This document shows positions 1-7,110 of a stretch of DNA of 63,859 nt, piece by piece. Within the stretch, counting starts at the first letter, position 1. Each line of letters opens with the position of its first letter. The notes under the pieces were generated by a model. It was not told the origin of the DNA. It ran no database searches and saw nothing but the letters and a program-made list of their open reading frames with translations. The position numbers and the translations under genes were made by a program. Source of the DNA: Acidobacteriota bacterium. GTDB lineage: Bacteria > Acidobacteriota > Terriglobia > 2-12-FULL-54-10. The stretch spans positions 1 through 63,859 of the forward strand of contig JACPPJ010000033.1 in the NCBI GenBank assembly GCA_016191085.1, read 5' to 3'.

Positions 1-48
1 CTTCAACACACCAATGATCTGCTCCTCGCTGTACCGCGTCTTCTTCAT
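1..48 (-). CDS. IS3-family transposase OrfA, N-terminal fragment (cut by window edge)
   Basis: Sixteen codons are visible, reading MKKTRYSEEQIIGVLK, the classic start of the helix-turn-helix OrfA protein of IS3-family elements. A GAGGAG ribosome binding site lies about nine bases upstream of the ATG. OrfA binds the element's ends and is normally fused to the OrfB DDE transposase by programmed -1 frameshifting. The gene continues beyond the left edge, so nothing can be said about whether it is functional. Confidence 0.75.
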   Translation of the reverse strand, partial: MKKTRYSEEQIIGVLK

Positions 49-124
49 CTTGAGCTCCTCCGGGCCTTGCTATCTTACCGGAGCTCTCTAGTTTTCACTG
101 GCTGAGTTTTCGGGGGGCAGGTCA
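1..124 (-). mobile_element. Edge of an IS3-family insertion sequence
   Basis: The minus strand starts a typical IS3-family OrfA at 48, and its outer terminal inverted repeat runs from 124 inward (minus-strand start TGACCTGCCCCCCG). The tip matches the TGA(C/T)CTGCCCCC class of ends known for this family. The rest of the element lies outside the window, so integrity, orfB and target duplication cannot be judged. Confidence 0.75.
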
Positions 125-251
125 CCGAGGCCATCGTAACGATCACACCCAGTGACGCGTCCGCTTGGTTTCGCCATTGCGGCTATGATCTACAGTAACA
201 GGAGAAATGCTCTACTTCCTGGCTGCTGGAATTATCTCTATGAGGGCATCA

Positions 252-3200
252 TCAAAATAGAAGCTTTAGCGCAAATTGAACTTGGCGCGACGTGGTTACT
301 GTGCTTCTGATTCTGCCAAAATCCCCCCGGGGTCTGCCACTGGTGTCAGTGAAAACCACTCGACTAGGAGAACTGAAATTGGCGTGATTGAACAGATTGA
401 AAAACTCTGCTCGGAACTGAAGCGTTTTCTCCCCGGCGACATTAATATTCTTGAACAGGGAGAGATCCACATTGGCGAGTCCTGGGCCTATAACCGTGTT
501 TCGCCCCAGGTTGCCATAGAATCCGGCATCTTGCAATTTGAAGGACGCTGCATCCATCCACTGGTCGGGATTACCGAGCACGGGATTGTTGCTCTTGCCA
601 GGCACTAAATCTGGACGTTCGTGAGCACCTGCAATGCCTATGGTAGACGAACTTCGCGAGCGAACAAATCCCTCCTCCACATTTACAGGATGCCCAGCAG
701 CTAGGGAAATAATACCATTGAGTTGCCAGCCGCCCACGATGGCCCCCGGCAGACCGCTGAGGCCAGAGCCGAAAGGGAGGTCCCAGGAGTAGTTAAATAG
801 AAAGTTATGGCGCACGTCATAAGCAGAAAGGCTTTTGTCTCGGTGAAGATCATCCGGATCCATCGCCTGACGGCTGACACTTTGCACCTCCGGAGCGAAT
901 TGCTGCGACGTCTCGTCGATCGCTTTAGAAAAAGTATAGTTCCCTTGGAATTGAAATCCTTTGCTAAAACGTTTGTTAACACTGATTATCATAGCATTAT
1001 AACTAGAGCTAGCATTCGTTAGGCTAGTGGCATGTTCAGTGATAAGCGGATTTCGATTTGTTGATCCTTCCGGGAAAAACTTCCTACCGCCGGAAAGGGT
1101 CACCGGAATGGCTTTATTCCAGTCTACAGCACTCACCAGATGACTGCCGCGGGAGCCAATATAGCCTGCCATCAGCATCAAATTAGGCAGAATTTCTCTC
1201 TGGAGTGTAAAGTTATACTGCAGGGTTGTTGGCGTACGGTCAGGATTGATATCTTCTATTTGTTTTAGCGACAGCCGTCTGTCCAATAAGGCATAGGCAT
1301 TGGGAAACGGAGGACTGGCAATCTGCGCACGCTCAAAAAACGGCGGCACTCTGGCGCCCCCTACGGTTGCATAGAGCCACGGCAGCAATAAGTCGTGAAA
1401 GGTTCCAAATCCCCCTCGCAAAGATGTCTTCCCATTACCAAAAACATCCCAGCTAAGCCCAATCCGCGGTTCCAGGAGATCCTTGTCCGTGGGATAGAGA
1501 GCTTGTGTGCCGAAAATAGTGGAGTTCCCGTCTAAGGGATGAACGAACCGCGCAGCCCTGCCATGGACTTCCACAGGACCAGTAACAAATTCTTCCCGCA
1601 ACCCAAAGTTCAGCGTTACGGTCGGTCTCCAGCGGAATTCATCCTGCAGGTAAAACCCATACACCGTCTGCCGCCACGACCGTACTGGGGAGGCATCCGG
1701 AAATGCAGCTATAAAGTTGTTCGCCCGCCCAGTAAGAAAATTCGCGAGGTTAGTGAAAGTATACATCCCCGCTTGCGATTGCCACGCTGCCGTATTAGCG
1801 CGGATGTTTTTGATCTGAAAGCCAGTCTTGATCGAGTGTGTGCCCTTGTTGATCGTCAAGTTATCGGCCCCCTGATACAAATTGTAGGCATTTAGCCGCG
1901 GTATGGAGCCGCTGGCTCCCAATCCAACTATCCCACTGGGCAGGATAAGGCCACCACCACACACAAAGGGACGCCCGGGAACCAGCTCCAAAGACGACGG
2001 TAGGCTGACTCGAACAACACAGTCATTCTCCCCCAGGGAGCGATTGTAAGCAAAACGGAAGACGTTCAGAAGAGCAGGAGAGAAAATTCTTGTTTCCTCT
2101 AGGGTGAGATATTGATTGCGGGAGCGATCGTTCACGCTTCGGATGCCAAGAATCTCCGGATTATTCTTCGTACCATTATCAAAGGTGTAGCGACCGAAGA
2201 AGAAATCATTTTCAGAAATGTTGTGATCAATCCTTACCATGAAATAATTCTCATCGGCGGGTGTATTGACCTGTGCCGAAAATTCTCCAGTGCCGTCCCG
2301 GTTATCACTATTTGGAATCGGCAGAGGTATGAGGTTAAGATAAGGTACCACCGCCTGATTTATTTCCACGCGACCTGCCGGCAAAATGCCTTCCCGAGCT
2401 AAGGCGGTGGGCACGTTTTGGAATCCGGTTGTGGTTAGTCTCTCCCTCAGCCCTTCGTAGCTGCCGAAGAAAAACGTTTTGTCGGTCCGAATGGGCCCGC
2501 CCACGGTAGCACCAAACTGATTCCTCTTGAATTGGGGGGGCTGGCTACGGACTGTGGGATTCCGCGCATCGCGGTCAAAGAAATTCCTGGCATCTAAAGC
2601 GCTATTCCGCAGAAATTCAAAAGCGGAGCCGTGCAGCTCGTTCGTTCCGGATCTTGTTATTGAGGTAATGACTCCCCCGCCATTACCCCCGTACTCCGCA
2701 CTGTAGCTATTGACCAATACCTTAAATTCCCTTACGGTATCCACTCCCAGAGAAACTCCCGTCACACTTCCCGGAGTACTTCCCCAAACATCTTTTATAT
2801 CTGTTCCGTCGAGAAGGAAACTGGAGGAAGTATTCCGTGCCCCTGCGATACTGATTTTCTGTACATTGCCGGCCATAAAACCTTTCGATCCGGAGCGGGA
2901 AAGAGTTACTCCGGGTTGCAAAACAGCAAGATCCGCGAAGCTGCGACCGTTCAGAGGCAGATCCTGAATCTGCCGACTCTCGACCAAGCCAGCAACCGTT
3001 GCTGTGGTCGTCTCAACGATGGGGGCCTCTCCGGTCACCACGATCTTCTCCGTGACCGACCCGACCTTAGTTGTGAAGTCCACGATTGCCTCTTGCCCCA
3101 CAGTCAGGGTGATCCCGCTTCTCACTGCAGTCTGGAATCCTGATAGCTCTGCCTGCACTTCGTAATTGCCCAATAACAGGTTTGGTGCATTGTATCGCCC

Positions 3201-3398
3201 GCGATCATCGGTGACCATTGTTCGTGCTATACCCGTGTTGAGGTTCTTGATTGTCACATTCACAGCCGGTAGCACAGCTCCTGTCTCATCTCGGACGGTC
3301 CCAGAGATTGTTGCTGTGGTTACTTGGGCCTTTGCAACTTGAACTGAGAAGAACAGAGATAAGAGACCCAAAGTTAAAATCAGTAGTCCCTTGTTCAT
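252..3398 (-). CDS. Oar-like TonB-dependent receptor with N-terminal carboxypeptidase-regulatory-like domain
   Basis: Outer-membrane protein of 1048 residues predicted to import a bulky substrate using TonB energy. A Sec signal peptide (about 1-25) is followed by a carboxypeptidase-regulatory-like beta-sandwich (about 28-115, ATISGTVRDETGAVLPAV), a plug (about 125-260, with DLPLNGRSFADL) and a long beta-barrel ending in RQVQFALKLLF with C-terminal Phe, the usual BAM signal. This is the acidobacterial Oar/CarboxypepD_reg class, and no SusD lipoprotein lies nearby. A strong AGGAGG site precedes the ATG. It is the last gene of the minus-strand run that begins with its paralogue at 11985-15161; the identical last eleven residues show a common origin. 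The substrate is unknown; the adjacent dehydrogenases suggest a sugar or glycoside. Confidence 0.9.
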   Translation of the reverse strand: MNKGLLILTLGLLSLFFSVQVAKAQVTTATISGTVRDETGAVLPAVNVTIKNLNTGIARTMVTDDRGRYNAPNLLLGNYEVQAELSGFQTAVRSGITLTVGQEAIVDFTTKVGSVTEKIVVTGEAPIVETTTATVAGLVESRQIQDLPLNGRSFADLAVLQPGVTLSRSGSKGFMAGNVQKISIAGARNTSSSFLLDGTDIKDVWGSTPGSVTGVSLGVDTVREFKVLVNSYSAEYGGNGGGVITSITRSGTNELHGSAFEFLRNSALDARNFFDRDARNPTVRSQPPQFKRNQFGATVGGPIRTDKTFFFGSYEGLRERLTTTGFQNVPTALAREGILPAGRVEINQAVVPYLNLIPLPIPNSDNRDGTGEFSAQVNTPADENYFMVRIDHNISENDFFFGRYTFDNGTKNNPEILGIRSVNDRSRNQYLTLEETRIFSPALLNVFRFAYNRSLGENDCVVRVSLPSSLELVPGRPFVCGGGLILPSGIVGLGASGSIPRLNAYNLYQGADNLTINKGTHSIKTGFQIKNIRANTAAWQSQAGMYTFTNLANFLTGRANNFIAAFPDASPVRSWRQTVYGFYLQDEFRWRPTVTLNFGLREEFVTGPVEVHGRAARFVHPLDGNSTIFGTQALYPTDKDLLEPRIGLSWDVFGNGKTSLRGGFGTFHDLLLPWLYATVGGARVPPFFERAQIASPPFPNAYALLDRRLSLKQIEDINPDRTPTTLQYNFTLQREILPNLMLMAGYIGSRGSHLVSAVDWNKAIPVTLSGGRKFFPEGSTNRNPLITEHATSLTNASSSYNAMIISVNKRFSKGFQFQGNYTFSKAIDETSQQFAPEVQSVSRQAMDPDDLHRDKSLSAYDVRHNFLFNYSWDLPFGSGLSGLPGAIVGGWQLNGIISLAAGHPVNVEEGFVRSRSSSTIGIAGAHERPDLVPGKSNNPVLGNPDQWMDAASFKLQDAGFYGNLGRNTVIGPGLANVDLSLFKNINVAGEKTLQFRAEFFNLFNHANFSSPSRVVFTDTSGRPRGDFGRIRSTVTTSRQVQFALKLLF

Positions 3399-3525
3399 TT
3401 CAAAAACCTCCTACTAAACCGGTGCTTTATGTCGGAATTCCTTTTTACCTTCGATGGCAAGAATTATTCACGAACTATATCCGCAGTAACTGCGCATGGC
3501 TGAGGGTTCCCTGAGGAACACCGGA

Positions 3526-4320
3526 TCACTCAAATAGCTCCGGCACATGGTAAGCGTTTACCCCACGGCTACCTCCTCCAATCACTTCTTTGGCCTCCGG
3601 GTTGAGAGCCACGCTGCTGACTCCTTTGAGAACACCCCACGGCGGGATGTCTCCCTGATCTCCATACTTCCAGACGCCAAGGAAGGCCCCTCTGTTTTCC
3701 ACGTCGAGATAGTCGCCACGGACTCCTCCGGTTGCGAAAATTTTCTTGCCCTCCGGGTAAAGTACAATTCTTCGGATGGTACCGGCCCCGCTGACTCCTG
3801 TTTTTGGACCTGTGATGACCCAACGCGGAGCCACATCGCCACTATCGGTGCGATTAAAGACCATCACACCCTGGCGCGTCATCACCGCGATCAGGTTGTT
3901 CACCGGATCCACCGCTACCGCCTCGGGCCGGTCGAGCCGCGTCTTTGGCCCGTGGATGACCCGGATTGGCGCGACATCGCCACCGACATCTCGTCGAAAC
4001 ACAAAAACCGCATCGGAGAAGCTTTGGGGGATTATGACTTCGTTATGGACAGGGTCTACGTCCAAAACATCACTGTAGCCCAGCATCGTTTTGGGTCCTT
4101 GGATGACTCGGATCGGTAGTTCCTCGCCGTGGGCCTCGCGCCGGAAGAACAAGATCGCTTGCGCAAAGGGATTGGGAACCACTATCTCATCGTGGAGATT
4201 GTCCACAGCAATGTCATGAACCGTGCGCGCTAGGAGAGTGGCCTGACCTGCAAGTGTTCTCACTGGAGCGGCATTTCCATTCGCCGAACCGGCGAATACC
4301 GAGACCCTCGGATGGCTCAC
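3526..4320 (-). CDS. C-terminal part of a beta-propeller-like repeat protein, separated by an in-frame TGA
   Basis: This 264-residue frame follows directly, in the same frame, after the TGA that ends the gene at 4321-5628. It could start at GTG 4318-4320, but has no own ribosome binding site or signal peptide. Its sequence is more of the same roughly 45-50-residue repeat seen upstream (pattern: NEI-V-N, then a V-x-V-F-x-R strand, then G-x-x-x-P-x-R-x-I-x-G-P-x-T), typical of NHL/YVTN-like propeller blades. The most economical reading is one protein of about 700 residues, periplasmic or surface-exposed, interrupted by one stop codon. By repeat alignment the TGA falls where a neighbouring repeat has Trp (VTNWENH), so TGG to TGA is the simplest explanation. 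Confidence 0.6.
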   Translation of the reverse strand: MSHPRVSVFAGSANGNAAPVRTLAGQATLLARTVHDIAVDNLHDEIVVPNPFAQAILFFRREAHGEELPIRVIQGPKTMLGYSDVLDVDPVHNEVIIPQSFSDAVFVFRRDVGGDVAPIRVIHGPKTRLDRPEAVAVDPVNNLIAVMTRQGVMVFNRTDSGDVAPRWVITGPKTGVSGAGTIRRIVLYPEGKKIFATGGVRGDYLDVENRGAFLGVWKYGDQGDIPPWGVLKGVSSVALNPEAKEVIGGGSRGVNAYHVPELFE

Positions 4321-5628
4321 TCAGTTCGCAACCAGGATTTCGTTCCGTTGCGGGTCAAACTCCAGTGCGCCTTGGCCGAAGCTCGCTAGGGGAGCATCCT
4401 TCGGCGCGCTGCGGATCAGCCGCAACGGCGCTACATTGCCCTGCGCCGTTCTCGGGTAGACCGTTGCCGTGTGATTCTCCCAGTTCGTTACCCACAGCTC
4501 GTTGCGCTTGGTATCTACGAAGACGCCGCTGGTACCCTTCAGGTTTGTAGCGGGCCCCTTGAGAACTCGCACCGGCGCTGCATTCCCATTGGCGTTCCGG
4601 TCAAAGAAGAGAACGGAGTCATCGCCGGAATTGGCGACGATGAGCTGTCCGCTCACAGAATCCAGGAAAATTCCCAATGGCAAGTTCATTCCGGTCCGGG
4701 AACCCTGTATCGTTCTCAAAGGAGCGATGTCTCCACTAGCCGTTCGGCTATAGACGGTGATCGACGGGGGCATGGATTTGCCGGTCGAAGGCTGGAGCGG
4801 CTCAACAATCCCTCGCCCATGCTCCTCGAGGCTGCCGCGTAATTTGGACCACCGCCCCTGGCCGAAAAGAGCATATCCTTCGCCGACCCGGGTTTGCCGC
4901 GCGTGGCCATGATTGGTTACGTATATTTCATTCTTTTCGTTGTCCACATAAATTCCATGCGGATCAGCCAGTTCCGTCCTAGGGCCTTGAATGGAGCGCA
5001 GATGGTTGGCATCGCCCCGGGCGGTTCTCGGGTACACAATTATCTGGTTCACGTGCTCGACACTAATAAACAACTCATCGTGGCGGCGATCAAGAAACAC
5101 GCCCCAGGCGCCATGAGGCACGTCTAACTCCCGCGAAGGAGCCATATTCCCTCGGGCTTCGTAAGGGAACACACCCAGATTGTCTCCGGCATCGTTGTTC
5201 ACGAAATACATCTCCCGGAATTCTGGAGAGACGGACAGTCCACAGACCATTCCCAGTCGCGCCTTCGGGCCCGCGATTTTGCGTTTCGGCTCCATGACGT
5301 CGTCCGTCGCAGGAAACTCCGTGGGATAAACAGAGATACTGGCGCCGCTAGCGCGGTTGTCGTTAGCCAGAAACACTTCGCCTCGCTCGACATCCATTGC
5401 GATCCCATTAAAGACCGGATTCGGGTCACTGATCCTGCGCAGGGGCGGCCGGTCAATCACAACCACCGGACGCTTCTCCGCTCCCGATTGGACTTTCTGA
5501 GCCTGAGCCGCCAGAACTCCACCCGCCCCGCTCAACACGGTTACCGCAACACCGGTGCAGCTCAATATCACCAATACTACTAACGACATCCTTTTCTTAC
5601 GCATCTTCTCACGCATTTTCTTACGCAT
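4321..5628 (-). CDS. Secreted beta-propeller-like repeat protein, N-terminal part
   Basis: 435 residues: a very basic start (MRKKMREKMRKKRM), a hydrophobic signal segment to about residue 40, then repeats that each contain a V-x-N motif followed by V-x-V-F/Y-x-R and an R-x-I-x-G-P segment, resembling NHL or lactonase-type propellers. A GAGG site lies six bases before ATG 5628; the KK(M)R-rich start contains several possible ATGs, and the signal peptide could start at the fourth Met. The frame ends in TGA at 4321-4323 and continues without frame change into 3526-4320. Propellers of this type bind ligands or carry lactonase activity, but no catalytic set is recognisable here. The gene sits between the exported creatininase-family hydrolase and the distal receptor, so a role on the same substrate is plausible but inferred. 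Confidence 0.7.
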   Translation of the reverse strand: MRKKMREKMRKKRMSLVVLVILSCTGVAVTVLSGAGGVLAAQAQKVQSGAEKRPVVVIDRPPLRRISDPNPVFNGIAMDVERGEVFLANDNRASGASISVYPTEFPATDDVMEPKRKIAGPKARLGMVCGLSVSPEFREMYFVNNDAGDNLGVFPYEARGNMAPSRELDVPHGAWGVFLDRRHDELFISVEHVNQIIVYPRTARGDANHLRSIQGPRTELADPHGIYVDNEKNEIYVTNHGHARQTRVGEGYALFGQGRWSKLRGSLEEHGRGIVEPLQPSTGKSMPPSITVYSRTASGDIAPLRTIQGSRTGMNLPLGIFLDSVSGQLIVANSGDDSVLFFDRNANGNAAPVRVLKGPATNLKGTSGVFVDTKRNELWVTNWENHTATVYPRTAQGNVAPLRLIRSAPKDAPLASFGQGALEFDPQRNEILVAN

Positions 5629-5661
5629 CGTGGACCTCTTTGTTCTTGCCGCAGTGGCACT

Positions 5662-6468
5662 TCAATAGCCTTTTACTTTGATGCCATTTTGCTTTAGCAT
5701 TGTTACAATATTGCGAACCGCCAACTCGAAGATTTTCTCTCCTTTTTCTTTCGATGCTTCCTCCGGTTTCCCATGCCATATGGTGTCTCGACCCGGGAAA
5801 TTGCTGAAATCTATTGTCTTCAGATCGACAACTCCGGGCCTGGACACGAGTGCCGATGCCACTTCTCTGGCCGCTCCGTGTCCGGCGGGAGAAACGGTAA
5901 ACAAATCCTTCAAATCTTTGTCCGGCGCATATTCGATCCAAAAAGTACATTTCAGAAACAGGTCGGTGTGAGTTTTCTCTATCTCGGCACAAACCTCTTT
6001 TAACGGCTTCGTGTTCCCTCCATGGCCATTGATGACAAGGAATTTCCGCGCCTTATGGCTGATGAGGCTTTCCAATAACTCCCGTGCCACTGCCTTAAAT
6101 GTGTCCTCCTTAAGCGTGAGGCTACCGGCATGGCGCATGATTTCAGGAGGTGTAATGCCAAATGGCATTATGGGCAGCAACAGCACGGAGTCGACTCTGC
6201 GCGCCACTCTTTCAGCTAATTCGCCGACGTTATAGTTATCCGTTCCAAAGGGTGCTGCTGGCCCGTGAAATTCTATGTCGCCGAAGGGCAAAATGAACAG
6301 GGTATCATCCGAAAACCGTTGCTGCGCTTCTAGTCCCACCATATCCCCGAGAAGGATTTTTCCTGTGTTCTGTGCCAGTGCAGCTGATCCTACACCGAAG
6401 GCACTCACGACTAGTATTGCAAGCACAGATTGCATCGCATATAAAAACGGACTACCTGTTTCACGCAT
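5662..6468 (-). CDS. Exported creatininase-family amidohydrolase
   Basis: 268 residues with a Sec signal peptide ending near ALAQ (about 33). The creatininase fold is indicated by the metal-binding motif GDIEFHGPAAPFGTD (Glu, His and Asp ligands), NGHGGNT in the middle and AGHGAARE further on. The family hydrolyses amide or cyclic amide bonds (creatinine, FAPy pyrimidines) or processes peptides (MftE); several members occur in carbohydrate loci with unknown substrates. Export to the periplasm is unusual for the family and fits the surrounding exported dehydrogenases. GGAGG lies four bases before ATG 6468. The gene is 71 bp downstream of the cytochrome gene and 33 bp upstream of the propeller gene, consistent with co-transcription. 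The substrate cannot be inferred. Confidence 0.85.
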   Translation of the reverse strand: MRETGSPFLYAMQSVLAILVVSAFGVGSAALAQNTGKILLGDMVGLEAQQRFSDDTLFILPFGDIEFHGPAAPFGTDNYNVGELAERVARRVDSVLLLPIMPFGITPPEIMRHAGSLTLKEDTFKAVARELLESLISHKARKFLVINGHGGNTKPLKEVCAEIEKTHTDLFLKCTFWIEYAPDKDLKDLFTVSPAGHGAAREVASALVSRPGVVDLKTIDFSNFPGRDTIWHGKPEEASKEKGEKIFELAVRNIVTMLKQNGIKVKGY

Positions 6469-6539
6469 AGAGCCTCCAATTAATGGTCATTTCAACGGCA
6501 ACCGTATTAAGGGAATCAGTTCACTTGTGAGTTAGGTGC

Positions 6540-7088
6540 TTATTTGCCGCACTGCAAGTATGTTGTGGCAAGATCGAATTTGCTCTGATCCAAACGAAGG
6601 AACTGTCGTAGTTCGTCTATACTGCGGAATTCATTTTTTGACCTACGCTCCACGATATCCTGGATGTTTTCGCCGCTTAAGAAGCGAAGCCGTTTGAGTG
6701 CATCGGCAGAAGCTCTATTGACGTCCATTGGAACCGCCGTCACCGGATTGTTCTCTCCGGCGTAACGCCCCAGATAATCAACGATTACATCAACATCTTT
6801 ATCGGGGATGTCGGCCTGGTATTCTCCAGTCATGGAACCCACCACCGTCAGCCAAGATTCTTTACTGCGTTGCTTTGTCACAATGAGATCAAGCCCGTGG
6901 CAAGTAGTACAGGAGGAGAGAACAACATCTTTTCCCTGATCGTCAGGAAGCAACATTGCCCAATCGATCATCTGTTCGCCGGATTCTAACGATCTCGCTG
7001 CTGTTATTCCATCTCTACATAAACAGACGATCGCGAAGACGATAAAAAATACGTGATTGGCATTGGCACATCTTGTACCCAAAGTCAT
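6540..7088 (-). CDS. Exported monohaem cytochrome c with C-terminal helix-hairpin-helix domain
   Basis: 182 residues: a signal peptide (about 1-32), one haem-binding site CTTCH at about residue 60, and a C-terminal ComEA-like helix-hairpin-helix module (VNRASADALKRL, then a second helix pair to DELRQF). A single-haem c-type cytochrome just downstream of the fused GMC dehydrogenase (22 bp gap) is the natural electron acceptor, as in three-component gluconate/glucoside dehydrogenases with flavoprotein, small subunit and cytochrome. The helix-hairpin-helix tail is normally a DNA-binding fold, so here it is either a protein-interaction module or means something unexpected in the periplasm. GGAGG lies about ten bases before the ATG. 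Haem attachment is clear; the partner is inferred from position. Confidence 0.8.
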   Translation of the reverse strand: MTLGTRCANANHVFFIVFAIVCLCRDGITAARSLESGEQMIDWAMLLPDDQGKDVVLSSCTTCHGLDLIVTKQRSKESWLTVVGSMTGEYQADIPDKDVDVIVDYLGRYAGENNPVTAVPMDVNRASADALKRLRFLSGENIQDIVERRSKNEFRSIDELRQFLRLDQSKFDLATTYLQCGK

Positions 7089-7110
7089 ATAAAACCAACC
7101 TCCGGCAAAC

